Source: Leptobrachium leishanense (taxonomy: Eukaryota > Chordata > Amphibia > Anura > Megophryidae). From it: 64,000 bases of DNA. The stretch spans positions 332,636,077 through 332,700,076 of the forward strand of contig CM019066.1 of the NCBI GenBank assembly GCA_009667805.1, given 5' to 3'. The notes under the pieces are model-generated. The model was not told where the DNA came from, searched no databases, and saw only the letters and a program-made list of their open reading frames with translations. Shown here piece after piece: positions 30,861-42,445 of this stretch. Every line of letters starts with the position of its first letter. Within the stretch, counting starts at the first letter, position 1. A program made the translations under genes and the position numbers.

Positions 30861-31856
30861 AAATAATAATAATATATATATATATATATCAATATCATAT
30901 ACTTTAAAAAAATATATACATATATATTTAATTTTATTAATATGCTTTATGTATCCTGTGTACAAGCATGTGCTTTTTCTATTTCTATAATATTCTCGTC
31001 TTTAATTACATTATCATTTCTGGGCAGAGCTTAAACATGAGCTCCCTGTCTATACAATGCTGTACACTCACTATTTACCTAAACAACCCTTCTTATTTAT
31101 TTATAGCCGATGGTTCCCCCGAGAGCACTTGTCTTTTGATCCAAGTAAGGTGAAATGGAACTTGGAGGTCCATTTTCTTAAGGTTTGATCTGTAATATTA
31201 TCATATTCCTGTCCACGTGGATTTGCAAGTTTCATCTGTATCTGGAGGGCACTAAAAAGAGGACAAGATTTAAGGGTGAGCATAAATTACCCGCAGCGTT
31301 TCAAGGTTTGATTGTTTGGGTTAATTGTGGTAACCTAACTCCCATGCATCAAATTTACACTCTTCTGCTGTTTTATGACAAGTATTATTAAGAATACGGA
31401 TGTCCAGAAATCCATTAGCTTCTATAGCCTAGTCTGTAACAACCTTGGCAATGGACATGATGCAACATAAGCTGTTCCAGTTACAGTCTTTCTCTGTTTT
31501 ATTATTATTTTTATTTCAACCGGTGTGTTTTTTATGTATTGCCTTTCTATACGGCACCGGCTTTAATCTGGAACTGAAAATGACTATACCCAGCGCTCTG
31601 TAAATATATCGGGGGTGCATTCTGAAACGTATATTTTAAATAAATTATATATATATTGAATAGACATCTGCATAAAGAATACATTTGGTTTGTAATTTTC
31701 AGTTCATCAGAAAAATTCTGATGTCTACAGTTCATTTGAATTTTATTGGACCGTTGGTTTGGTTGATCCAAAATCCAGACAAATTATTTTGGGTCATTAA
31801 AAACTGTTCCATGCCTATAGATCAGCCTGTGCACAAGCTTGTTCTGTAGAATATGG
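30861..31856. other. A/T-rich, TA microsatellite at 30872-30890
   Basis: Nothing else recognised. Confidence 0.4.
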
Positions 31857-31864
31857 ATTAAGAT

Positions 31865-32641
31865 TAGGGATGAGCCAAACACCCCCGAGTTCGGTTCGCA
31901 TTCGAACGCGAACTTTTCAAAAGTTCGAATTCGAACACGAACACGAACTCAATACAAGTCAATGGGACTCAAAGTTCGATTTTTAGAGTGCCCTCCAAGA
32001 GGGCATATATGCTAGATATTTGCCATAAAAGGTGTATGGGGGTCCGGGTAGTGCCCTGGGGGACAGGAAACAAGGACAAAAAGTTTTAAAAAAACGTTTT
32101 TAAAGGGACAGTGAGTTTTCCATGAAATAAGGGTTAAAAATAAAAACGAAAAATTACTTCAAATATCGTGCCTAGGAGGTCCCCATAACCTGCCCGTGAA
32201 GTGGCGGATTTCTAGGATGTATGGAAACATCACCATCACAGACCCACACACGACACCTAGCACTCCCAGTCTGCATACAATGTATCAAATTCATGAGACC
32301 GGACTAATTAGAAGCACAGGTTATTTCCAAACACTAATTAAACACCTGTTGTTTACGCCGTTTGAGAGCACAGGTCATTTAGAGGTGAGAATCTTTGCAC
32401 CTAGACATTAGTTTTTAATTCAATATCTAATAAACCGTTACTTATAATATTCTGCAGTAAAAAGTCTCTTTATTTCTAGATTTTTTAGTATTTGTTAAGC
32501 ATTTTTTATACTTTTTTCAAAATTCTTTTTTTTGTTTCGAACTCGAACCGAACACGCCAAAAAGTTCAACATTCGCGAACTTTCGAACTGCCGATGTTCA
32601 AATCGAACTCCGAACTGATCGAACCGAACAGCTCATCCCTA
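31865..32641. mobile_element. hAT-type miniature element, TAGGGATGAGC ends (777 bp)
   Basis: Perfect 8-bp duplication ATTAAGAT at 31857-31864 and 32642-32649. Ends TAGGGATGAGCCAAACACCC and, inward, TAGGGATGAGCTGTTCGGTT. Subterminal regions are dense in TTCGAAC/GTTCGAA repeats. The internal stretch 32404-32520 is a reversed copy of a module from the TA-flanked family. Non-coding. Confidence 0.9.
32404..32520 (-). repeat. Module shared with the TA-flanked family
   Basis: TTTTAATTCAATATCTAATA, then AACCGTT, ATTCTGCAGTAAAAAGTCTC and TTTATTTCTAGATTTTTTAG are the reverse complement of 8385-8475, 18235-18320 and 51580-51660. Confidence 0.85.
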
Positions 32642-32662
32642 ATTAAGATGTGCTCATACTGC

Positions 32663-32945
32663 TTCTCTACACTGCATGGCCAAAAAAAAGAGTCACACAC
32701 TCTTAAATTTGGTTGGACGGCCTTTTGATTTGATTACCGCATGCATTTGCCGTAGCATCGTTCCCATAAGATTATGTAATAATGTCACAACATTTATGTT
32801 CATTCATTAATTTGTTGCCAAGATCTTGTATTGATGATGGGAGAGTCGTGACGCTACGTAAAGTCTCTCCAACACAATATCCCAAAGATTCTCAATGGGG
32901 TTAAGGTCTGGACTGTGTGGTGGCCAATCCATGTGTGAAAATGAT
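32663..32945 (-). pseudogene. Tc1-like transposon, 3' end with transposase C-terminus
   Basis: The outer end ACACTGCATGGCCAAAAAAA (32669), then AAGAGTCACACACTC is a Tc1-family terminal repeat. On the minus strand, 32845-32940 reads [20 protein letters not shown], then [10 protein letters not shown], the last catalytic region of Tc1 transposases ([12 protein letters not shown]). Beyond the coding end (about 32820) the 3' UTR leads to the terminal repeat. The element stops abruptly at about 32945 where another repeat begins, so the N-terminal two-thirds and the other terminal repeat are missing. Confidence 0.85.
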
Positions 32946-33560
32946 GTCTCATGCTCCCTGAAGCTGATATCTTACATGTTATTTGTTTTTCTCTTGTATG
33001 TTTAGTTAAGAAAATATTTCACTCTATATGTGTCACTGGGTGCATCCATCGTGTGATCATTTGTGTTGTAAAACGCCCCCCCCCCCACACAGTATCTTTA
33101 CATCACTTACTTCTCACTGTGTGGCAATGGTCATAGAATGGAGTCTATTGGTCGATTATTGACTCAAATCATTGTATTGTTTGGGATGTATTCAAAGGAC
33201 ATCACCAGTGGGTCGATTAGAAGTCTTTTAAGCTCCCTGGTTAACTCATTCAGTTGTCATCTCTTATCTCAGTTAGCCTTGAGAACAATAGCTTCCTGAT
33301 GCCTTATCTAATCATTTCCTCCTGAACCTCATTAAATGGTAAATATTGTAGAATAAATAAACAAAAGCAGTAAAGAAAAGCCATTGCACAGATCTTGTTA
33401 ACAGCTGCATCATGGGGAAAAATCCAGAAAATGGAAATATGAGAAAAAAAATTCTAATTTTATTTTTCCTTTTTATATGCAATTACTTCAAACAAAGAAA
33501 AAAAAAAAACACGGCTTGCGTTTTATAAGGTGGTTTTATCTTTAATGCAAAGGTAATCTA
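32946..33560 (-). repeat. Interspersed repeat, copy 2 (inverted partner of 15875-16650)
   Basis: Shares in reverse TATGTTTAGTTAAGAAAATA, TCATTGTATTGTTTGGGATG, GGTCGATTAGAAGTCTTTTA, AACAGCTGCATCATGGGGAA and TTTTATAAGGTGGTTTTAT with copy 1. The L2 tail of copy 1 is represented only by ATCATTTCCTCCTGAACC and TATTGTAGAATAAATAAA. Confidence 0.7.
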
Positions 33561-33905
33561 GTTACATTTTATGTAAATTGTAGTGTCCCTTTATATCCAG
33601 GCGGTGTCTTGTTTATTGGTCAAGCAGTGTGTTGGATTGACAACTGCTTGGAATAGCTTTTTACAAGAATTGCATGTAACGACCTGGCGTGGTGAAGAAG
33701 ATGTGGCATAAGTCACCTTTAAGATGAACAGTATTAAGTCCTTGGGGTGGATGATATAGCGACAGGACTTTGTTTTGGAATGAAAGATCTTGAGATTCGG
33801 CTTATTCATGGTTTGGCAAAATTCTTATAAATGCAAAAAGATTCTGAGCTTCTCCCCGTCAAATTTTTTTGGTTAAGGTCTCAGAATTGATTGACAGCGG
33901 AGAAA
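33561..33905. other. No feature recognised
   Basis: Nothing recognised. Confidence 0.4.
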
Positions 33906-33913
33906 GAAATCAG

Positions 33914-35640
33914 TAGACATGTGCACAGCACAAAATTTAGTTTTGAACTAATGGATTAGTCCTAAAATGCAATTTATTTAGTTGCTAAAGAAATTCGTTT
34001 TCAGTTCTTTAGTATAAAAACTAATTTCATTCATCCGAAAACCAGTGGATACAATTAATATTGTAGTGGTGGCTCAGAGGGCTGATATCGGCTGCTCGTT
34101 ACAGTATCTCTCACTCTCAGCACAATGTGTCAGGCAAAGCTGTTTCAGTAACTGACTGCTGCTCTTCACAGCGCTCAGAGTTTCAGTAAAACTAGTAAAA
34201 AATATTTTTATATATAAAGAGATTAGAACAATATTATTTCCTTGTTTTACTGAAACTCTGAGCGCTGTTACAGTCAGTTACTGTAACAGCTGAGCCTGAC
34301 ACATTGTATTGAGAGATAATATAACAACATCTTAGCGCTCACAGCCACTGGATTTAAAGGGCTAAAAATAGGCTCCTCTCTGTATAATGTATAGAACATC
34401 TTCCTGCATTAATTAATACCCCTCTCTGTATAATGTAGATAACATCCTCCTGCATTAATTAATACCCCTCTCTGTATAATGTATACAACATCCACCTGCA
34501 TTAATTAATACCCCTCTCTGTATAATGTATAGAACATCCTCCTGAATTAATTAATGTCCCTCTCTGTATAGAACATCCTCCTCAATTTATACCTTTCTCT
34601 GTATAATGTATATAACATCCTCCTGCATTAATACCCCTCTCTGTATAATGTATAGAACATCCTCCTGCATTAATTAATGCCACTATCTGTATAGAACATC
34701 CTACTGCATTGGCATGTGGAGGGTGCAGAACTTTGGAATGCAATGCTTATCCAGCACAGGAGAGGGTACTTTTACTTAAACTTTGTATCTTTGTGGGGGA
34801 GACACAGGAATATAAGAGCAGGGGAGGGAAAATATTAAGTTAAATCGGTCTGAAAGCTCAGAGAAGAGATGACTGGTGCAAATTTATTTTTATAATAAAA
34901 TAAAGCACTTTAAATCCAGGGAAAACATTTAAATAAATCACACTGAAGGTTCATAATGACAGTAATTGTGAGAGCTGGATACTAAATGTATCAGACATAG
35001 AAACCCCTTTATAACAAGCAGCGCTGGGAGAGGAGAGGGACTTTATATAAAACATGTATTATAGATGAGGAAAGTGGGATAGTGCGCCTGGATAATATAA
35101 AATGTATCAGACCTAAGCCAGTATTATGCAGAGTGGGAGGGGAGATAACACACGGTTTATAAAGTCCCTCTCTTCTCCCAGCGCTGCTTGTTATAAAGGC
35201 GTTTTTCCTATGCAGCCCTCTCCTGTCATTAGCTTTCAGTGTGATTTATTTGAATGTTTTCCTTCTCCAGCTGCTTTTATCATCTTGTCTGCCTCATAGA
35301 CATGCAAGGGTTAAGTAAAGGTTTCCTCTCCAGTGCTGGCTGCCTGTGATGCGAGTGAGTATTCTGGAGCTCTATCACTGTCAGATTTCCGGGTAGGGGT
35401 CGGGAATGATTACACATACAAACCTTTTCTGTAGCTTTGCGATGTTGTGCTCTTCATTGCTGGTCTCCTTCACTCAATGTAATATCACAAAAAGGACTGA
35501 AACTAAAATGTAGTGCATTTTATTTTAGTTTCTTTCGTTTTTGTACTGAGCAGTTTCGTATCTCTTGAGTCACACGAAAACTAAATTATCCCAAAATTCG
35601 GACTAAATCGTTTTAGTACTAAAACGAATGCACATGTCTA
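33914..35640 (+). mobile_element. hAT-type non-autonomous element, TAGACATGTGCA ends, copy 1 (1,727 bp)
   Basis: Perfect 8-bp duplication GAAATCAG at 33906-33913 and 35641-35648. Ends TAGACATGTGCACAGCACAA and, inward, TAGACATGTGCATTCGTTTT. Internal palindromes: ACTCTGAGCGCTG arms around 34160-34300, and CTTTATAACAAGCAGCGCTG (35007) pairing with CAGCGCTGCTTGTTATAAAG (35179). A 46-bp tandem array lies at 34375-34712. No transposase, no long ORF. Confidence 0.9.
34375..34712. repeat. 46-bp tandem array inside the hAT-type element
   Basis: About seven units of CCCCTCTCTGTATAATGTAT, AGAACATCCTCCTGCATTAA, TTAATA, two of them shortened. The sister copy at 42825-44338 has about 2.5 units. Confidence 0.9.
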
Positions 35641-35648
35641 GAAATCAG

Positions 35649-36363
35649 CCTTCTACTGACAGTCTGCTCCTTCCCATCTGCCAAATGTGCTTTTGTACTG
35701 GCAGTGAAGCCAGCGTGGATATGTTTCCCACACAGGACCAGCAACTTAGAAGTGGTTGGGAATTAGGAGCTGTCAGTGGAGTGCGGGAGAAGGCAGTACA
35801 GAAGTCCTCATCCCTGGGGGTGATATAATTACACACATGAAACATCCCATCAAGCAATTACATAGCTCACAAATCTTTATGCTTGTTCATATATTCACTG
35901 CATAATGGGATATTACATGAAAAGTTGTTTTTTTTTAAACAGGTTCACTTTAGATTGAAAGAGAAGTGTGAGTAGGACTCCCTAGAAACCGTTTAATGCC
36001 ATTAATCAATGCTGGGAATATCTTCGGACGAGGAGTCATTTTCCACTGGATGGAAAGGTCTGCAGAGAAATGAATTTCTAGTTCTCCGTAATTAAATATT
36101 TCCTATTAAAATCATTTTTCCAACATGGTTGAATTGCTATTAAAGGTATGTGTTTCTTACCTTAATGGATGAATATATTGAATCACACACCCCCAAGCAC
36201 AAATGGCAAATGATGCAATATTTTGCCACAATTTAATCCATTTTCAATGTTCAGATTCCAACAGACTTCACCAAAATAACAAACCAATTGCAAGTGTAGT
36301 AAGTGATTATCTTGAATTCCATACATTGGAGAGTGGTAGATTTTTGTTGTGTATAGTCATATC

Positions 36364-36369
<6 letters not shown>
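35649..36369. other. No repeat recognised
   Basis: Low-repeat, A/T-rich; no gene seen. Confidence 0.4.

Positions 36370-36416
<47 letters not shown>
36370..36416. repeat. (CA)n microsatellite, about 23 units
   Basis: Uninterrupted CACACA run of 47 bp, likely polymorphic. Confidence 0.98.
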
Positions 36417-36422
<6 letters not shown>

Positions 36423-38414
36423 ATCTATTTTTATCTTTAATTGTTTTTAATTCCTCGAGAATCCTGTAAAATGTTGCTCACTGGCAACTGACTCATTAAA
36501 TTAAATGTAAACGTACAGGAGAATAATTGTAGTTGCATTTCAGTAGCGGATTTATACAGGAATGCATTAAATGGATGCGTTTTAGATTGGTTCTACGTCC
36601 GTCGAACGAGCCAAATTTGAAAAAAAAAAAAATATCCCCTCTTATTTCTCTTGTTATGACTTGAATTTTCATGGTTACTAAAGAGGTTAAGTGTTTGTGA
36701 AGAAGATCTATTTTAGTAACATTTACCATACCAAAATGTAATCAATAGCTCTGCCGGATGCGTTTTAATTCATTAACATTCTTGTGCAGCATTGTCTGAA
36801 TCAGACACTCAGAATTTGCAAAGAGCTTTCAGAAAGAAATACAGCATTGGGACGTTGGGATTTGGATTCCATTTCAAAAGAAAAAAATATATATTTATAT
36901 CATATATATACATAATTTTGTTGCCAGCATTGCATTAATTTTACAGCCCAATGCATTTGTTTTTAATTGTCCGGAATTGTCTATACACTCAAGAGGTACG
37001 GTCAACCTACGCCACCCCCCCCTTCTTTTTCCCAATTGCTGCCGTCTGAATCTTACATTTATTCTGTGTCATATCCCTGTGGTAGCCAACTTTCCAGATG
37101 GCACATTTTGTGAATCAATTACACACATGGGAACATTGTGTCTTCTGATTTATAAATGGTCTTTTAAGGGGCTCCCTGTCCAGAAACATTACCCTGTGTG
37201 CAAATGGGAAATATGAAAGTATGAATACATGATTTAGACCTATGGGACCAAGAGGGAGAAACAAATTGCGAGATATTGTACAATGAAACGGAACCTCATA
37301 AAGAGAATATGACAGCCATGCCCCTGAAGCATGTAAAAATCTTAATTGGTAGCATAGTTTGTATTCCCACTAGATAAAGTGGACACACTTTATTGGTCCG
37401 CCTCAGGCAAATGCTGTCATCCAGAATGGTCTCACCTCAAAAGGGCAGCGTGCTCAAGTCTGGTTTGTAGATCTCATATCTTTTAAAGACCTCCTTGTCC
37501 AACACGGTGTTGGGAAACCGCAATAAAGAACACTTAGTAATATGCTGGGGATCAGCCTCTGACCCTTAGTGGATGGAGAATCGCAGATGGTACATCTCCT
37601 GGTTCCCTCGGTTTTTTTTGTTCGGATATAGGTCCACCAAGCAATGTATTGTTTGATAGTGGTTTTATTGTGATTTCTTGTGAACTCTTCTATTTATTTG
37701 GTTTTTGTTTGTGCCTCTGAGCTGTTGATGATTGCATTTTGACATGAAAAGAACTTCATGCATTTCCTATTTTTGACTTGAAACCCACTGTCCATGATTT
37801 AAGACCCTTTTCCACTTGAGCCAATAACAATAATGACTGTGGTAATATTCCAGCCAAACTGCACCCCCGCGTTCCAGCTCGGCTGCTACGACTGCCTTAG
37901 TTTAAGTAGCATATCTGATACTTTGTATAGGAAGCACTAAAGAGGGTGTATCTGGATAATAAGGAGCAATTCCAAGGTCACTCAACATTCTCGCTTGCAG
38001 CTGGGAAATTAATAAATTCCAGATTGCCAAGAGATTTTGTGAACAGACAACAGATTGTTCTCCAATGTGCTTCTGTGGGTCTTTGGTGACTCTCTGCAGA
38101 GTGCTATGGACTGTGGCAGAGGATACCTGTGGCAGTTTGCGGCGCTACTGCCAGTGTCTTTTACAGACTCTGTAAAATTAACTGTGCCGGTACTAGTGAG
38201 CGTCTAACACTTAACAGCTTGCTCCGTCTTCTTGTTTAAGCACTCGGTTACTGACTTTGATTGAATAGGATTTTTTCTTTAAAAGCTGCTCGGTGCTGCC
38301 TGAGTGCAGAACCTTCTCCAGTTTTGTTTGTACGTGTTACTAAATTGGAAAGTTATTAAACATTCTGGTTACCTTGCCACATTCAAAGAGCAAAAGAGGA
38401 AGTTTGGACTAGAG
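36417..38414. other. Long low-repeat stretch, no gene recognised
   Basis: No member of the repeat families found elsewhere was seen. TA-rich run at 36895-36910. No exon-like ORF with splice sites was convincing. Confidence 0.4.
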
Positions 38415-38660
38415 CAGCGCTTCCCAACTCTAGTTCTCAAGTCCCCCTAGCAAACCAGATTTTCAGGATCCCCTTGGGGACAAGGGCGTACCTAGAACAT
38501 TTGGCACCCGGTGCGGCCCGCCCCCCCCCCTAGGTACTCCCCTGCTTGGGGAAATACAGACTGAAACCTGCAATCACTGAGCTGCAAATCATATCCCCTG
38601 TGCTGTGCTTCAGAAATCTGGCAAACCTGACCTATTAGGGGGACCTGATGACCTGATGGC
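38415..38660. mobile_element. hAT Charlie-like miniature element with nested insertion
   Basis: Starts CAGCGCTTCCCAACTCTAGT, contains CTGCAATCACTGAGCTGCAA and CTGTGCTGTGCTTCAGAAAT as in the 27931 copy. The right end is worn (about 38660). A 64-bp hAT element sits inside at 38481-38544. Confidence 0.75.
38481..38544. mobile_element. 64-bp hAT-type micro-element
   Basis: Perfect 8-bp duplication CTTGGGGA at 38473-38480 and 38545-38552. Ends CAAGGGCGTACCTAG and, inward, CAGGGGAGTACCTAG. Centre includes GGCACCCGGTGCGGCCCG and a C run. The ends resemble the 58085-58566 element (CAGGGGCGTCGCTAG). Confidence 0.85.
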
Positions 38661-39792
38661 AGGACTGGATGTGTCACCTGAGACTAGGCAACGCCACGAT
38701 TTGTTCTACAACTTTATGACCTGTTGTAGCAGATTTATATATAATTACTCATTGCTATTTCTCTTCTGTTCAGTTCTGTTTAATTTTCACAAACACCAAA
38801 TATTTGGGATGCCTAAAAAAGAGGGATAGAGGAATGGATGGAAATATTATGCTAGGTGATCCCCCATTTTTCTTGCGAATAAACCAAGCAATCAAATAAA
38901 CTCTATAATAATCGCATTCGGACGTTCCATTAATTTCTTTTATCTATATCACTCTTTACCTGTGTGGCAAAAACTGCCCGTTTGCCCTTCAAAATCTTTC
39001 TTCGCTCCAATTTTTTGATTAGTCCGACATGTTGCTCGACTCCAGCACTACTTGTGTAACAGGAAGACTGAATGATTACATTGTATCTCCTGATTAGTAT
39101 CCAGTGTTGGGGTGTTAACAGTTTGAGTGGAGATTCTCTGTCCCTCTAGCACTCAGATGCTTAATTAGACACAGCAGGAATCTGATTATCAGCATTCACT
39201 ATGTAATCACATCAGACAAAGGTTTGGTCCCCGCAAATAGATTTTCCACATACCAGAGAGAATTATCAAATAGCAAAATTAACAAATCTTATATCTGAGC
39301 TTTAGGTGATGACGAGAGCAAGGTAACCTAGGGAGAATAGGTCTAAAGGCAAAGCAAAATAGAGAGAATAATGACAAGGAGTGATAAGAATTAGTAGAAA
39401 AGGTACAAATGGATAAGACTAGTTAACAGTAAAATAAAATGTAACAGTACACCTTTTAGTCATTATGGTGTGGAGTAGGGGTGAGAGGGAAGAAGGTTGA
39501 AAAAAAATATACAAAACTTCAAATATTTGTATTAAAGCTGTTTTTGCAAGGTTGTTATCCTCAAATGTTCACCACTTTTGATTCTTTTACAAAAAGTATT
39601 CAGCAAGCAATAAATATGCCCTGAGTAAGACTCTAGAGGGAGTTTGGCAAACTCTACAGTTTTATTTTGCTCAATACTTTCATTCTATATAGTGCTTTTT
39701 CAAAAGATTTTTTATCTCTTTTATCGTCTCTTTTATCTTTATCACTTGGTCAACCCTTGGTCCTATTTCAACAGTTATTATTATTAATCGAT
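38661..39792. other. A/T-rich, no feature recognised
   Basis: Nothing recognised. Confidence 0.4.
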
Positions 39793-40510
39793 TATTAATC
39801 TTTATTTATAAAGTGCCGGCATATTACGCAGCGCTGTACAATGGGCACAGTATAGACAGGGTTAAAAAAACATTGAACAACATTTGATAAGCAGTACAGG
39901 AGGAGACGAGGGCCCTATTCCCGTAGGAACTCACAATCTAGAAGGGTTGGGGGAGGAAACAGGAGGAGAGGACTGCAAGGTGGGAGTGATGGACTGCAAG
40001 GTGGGAGTGATGGACTGCAAGGTGAAAGTGATGGACTGCAAGGTGAGAGTGATGGACTGCAAGGTGGGAGTGATGGACTGCAAGGTGGGAGTGATGGACT
40101 GCAAGGTGAGAGTGATGGACTGCAAGGTGAGAGTGATGGCCTGCAAGGTGAGAGTGATGGGCTGCAAGGTGGGAGTGATGGGCTGCAAGGTGGGAGTGAT
40201 GGACTGCAAGGTGAGAGTGATTGATGGTTGCGTCAGTGAGTCGGGTGGTAGGCTTCCCTAAATAGGAGTGTCTTAAGGGAGCATTTGAAGGAAGGCAAAC
40301 TAGGGGAAAGTCTGACAGTACGAGGAAGAGTGTTCCAGAGAATGGGGGCTGCGCGTGAGAAATCCTGCAGTCTATCATGGGAAGAGGTGATGCAGGGAGA
40401 AGCTAGGCGCAGGTCACTGTTTGACTTTAGGAAGCGGGCTGGGGTGTATTTGGTGATTAGTGAGGACAGGTAGTGAGGAGCTGAGTAAGTGAGAGCTCTG
40501 TAGAGCAGTT
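39793..40510 (-). mobile_element. L2 3' end with an expanded 21-bp minisatellite in its 3' UTR
   Basis: On the minus strand the L2 ORF end (SFKR-like region 40510-40250; ending in SYLGKPTTRLTD) is followed by the 3' UTR, with ATAGGGCCCTCGTCTCCTCC and TGTACAGCGCTGCGTAATAT and GCCGGCACTTTATAAATAAA, down to 39793. Between ORF end and UTR the 21-bp segment that is single in the 30650 copy has grown into an array (39965-40215). Confidence 0.9.
39965..40215. repeat. 21-bp minisatellite from L2 3' UTR, about 12 units
   Basis: The unit is CTGCAAGGTGGGAGTGATGG plus A, with a G/A alternation (GTGGGAGTG, GTGAGAGTG) and GGACTG/GGCCTG/GGGCTG variants. As 21 is a multiple of 3, long open frames cross it on both strands; they are artefacts. 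Confidence 0.95.
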
Positions 40511-40519
40511 GTTGCTAAA

Positions 40520-40960
40520 ACGGAGTAAGTGAAAAAAATCTGCGCCTGCACAACAAGTATTGACTCAGACTCCATGGAAGCCCTCTCATCATGGCGGCGA
40601 GATCACGCTGTGCCACGGATGTACCACGGAGACAGTGGGAACTATTTGTTCCCATTCTCACTCTGCTTCCAGTTAGAGGAAGTGGTGGATTGTGCCACCC
40701 TCTCCACCACGGGATGAGAGGTAAGTAAGAGAATTTTAGGGAGGGGGCTTCACAATGTATTTGTTTATTTATTTTATTTAAATTTAGGGATTTTGCAAAT
40801 GCAGAATGGCTTAACGGCAGCTTTTAGGAAATACTGGCTCCAGAATAGAAGAGAGCACCTGGGAATAGCTTGTGCTTCCATTTCGAGGCACAAAATAACA
40901 TCACCTGTACAAAGTATAGGAGGTGTTAACTTAAAGTAAGCTGGTGCAGGGGAAGTGCTA
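40520..40960 (+). repeat. Diverged member of the 53184 hairpin-rich family
   Basis: GGAGACAGTGGGAACTATTT, then GTTCCCATTCTCACTCTGCT and GGATGAGAGGTAAGTAAGAG match 53440-53530 (TAGACTGGGAACTATTTGTC, CACTCTCACTCTGCT, GATGAGAGGTGAGTATC). Ends not located. Confidence 0.5.
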
Positions 40961-41148
40961 TACACGAGCCACAAGCCCAGCTTGCAGCAAGAGTGGAATA
41001 GTAGTTGCCAGCGTTAAGGTAACTACTGGAGACGTTATGTGTAATTTCACCTGTAATTATCTTAAAGACAAACTTGGAATAGGGGGCCCTGTTAATACAA
41101 ATGTATTGCTTATTATGGTCCCTATTCCACTTGAGCCGCCCATTAGCA

Positions 41149-41460
41149 TTAAAGGGACACTCTATGCCAGAGCTGTCAAACTCCAGCCCCCCAGATGTTT
41201 CTGAACTCCCCTGAATCCCTGGCCATCTATTGCATTGAAAGAATTCTGTGAATTGTAGGCATCAACATCTATGGGGTCCGTGAGATTTACAGCCCTGCTC
41301 TATGCAGTGTCAGCACTCAATCTTATATGATTGGGTACACTCTGAGCTTCCAACTCCCTCTCTCAGAGTGGGCTGATTCAGTCTTCTGAGTGTCAGGGAG
41401 TAATCTCACCTGCAACTTTAGCCCAGCAAGCTGGATAAAGGTAAGATTTTAAAGGAAACA
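41149..41460. mobile_element. TTAAAGGG-type element start, split by a hAT element
   Basis: TTAAAGGGACACTCTATGC at 41151 matches the 20859 end. After the 130-bp insertion it resumes with AGTGTCAGCACTCAATC. The right end was not found. Confidence 0.55.
41168..41297. mobile_element. Small palindromic hAT element (130 bp)
   Basis: Perfect 8-bp duplication CTCTATGC at 41160-41167 and 41298-41305. Ends CAGAGCTGTCAAACTCCAGC and, inward, CAGGGCTGTAAATCTCACGG. Inner block GATGTTTCTGAACTCCCC and GAATTGTAGGCATC. Confidence 0.9.
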
Positions 41461-42445
41461 AAAAAGGTTAAAAAATAGGAGTGGAGTGTGCAGAGGGGGT
41501 CAGGAGGTGTTAACGTTTAACTTCTTAATTTCCACCCCCTGATATTAAGGGGGTGGAAACGGAGGAGCCATGATTCTCCAGGGGAGTGCCTAGAGTCCTC
41601 TTTTCTTTATATTATTGATAATAAATTCCAGCTTTGAAAAGCTAGTGTTAAAGATTTAGCATATGCAAAATCACTTAAGAGCAGATAAAAACATCTTATA
41701 CTAATTCCGTCCCACAGATCTGCTGATTCCTCTCACTGCTAGCACAATGACACTGAGACCACAGGATCACTTAGAGGGATCTCTCAGGTCTCCGTGGATC
41801 CAGCACTCTGTCAAGTTCTGGACTCCAGCACAACTCCAGTGGCGTTGGGTACCGCAGCCAATATCTGTTAGCGGCTCCTGCATATTACAACTCAAACAGT
41901 TAAATTAGTAGCTCATTGCTATTAGGACTGGTAATGGGGTGCTGCTAATGGTTAATGGCTTGCACCTAATTCTGCCATTATCGACTCCCCAAAAATAATG
42001 GATATAGAGCCCTTTGTTTGTCTACACCTCTGGCACTTTTATCCCCTTACTGCAAGGTTCCTCCCGGTGGCAAGGTGGTCCTAAAAACCACGGCACTGCA
42101 TAGCATACCCCACAGGCTCCGAAGTCCTCCTTGATCAGCCTCTTGAACCGGCAGGCCGAACGCGTCAGTGGCTGCCGCAGTATCTCCTGACTTCAGGCAG
42201 TCCTGCGGCAGCCAATGATGCGTTCAGCCCGTGTACAGGGTAGGCGCGGCAAAGGCGTGTATGGGGAGTGATTGGGTCCGGTTATGCCGACCCATGGCAT
42301 TTAGACCAATCCCCCCGTGAGGACACCATAGCATGCCCTGTGCCGGGAAGTGGCTAAATGTACCAATAATAAAAGTCTTTCATGTCTTTCTAGGTGTTTG
42401 TCAGAGGTGTTAAAATTGGACCTGTGGTCAGAAAATGCTTTTGTG
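41461..42445. other. Spacer with two isolated hairpins
   Basis: Hairpins at 41529-41559 (TTTCCACCCCCT / AAGGGGGTGGAAA) and 42158-42226 (TGGCTGCCGCAG / CTGCGGCAGCCA within GAACGC/GCGTTC). The second may be a remnant of a chained-hairpin element. Nothing else recognised. Confidence 0.5.

Noticed and set aside
35649..38410. Search for host exons in the long low-repeat stretch
   Set aside because: Short frames only; none with recognisable protein domains and plausible splice sites.
39884..40378. Overlapping open frames on both strands in the 21-bp array
   Set aside because: The unit length is a multiple of three; frames only mirror the repeat and the L2 remnant.
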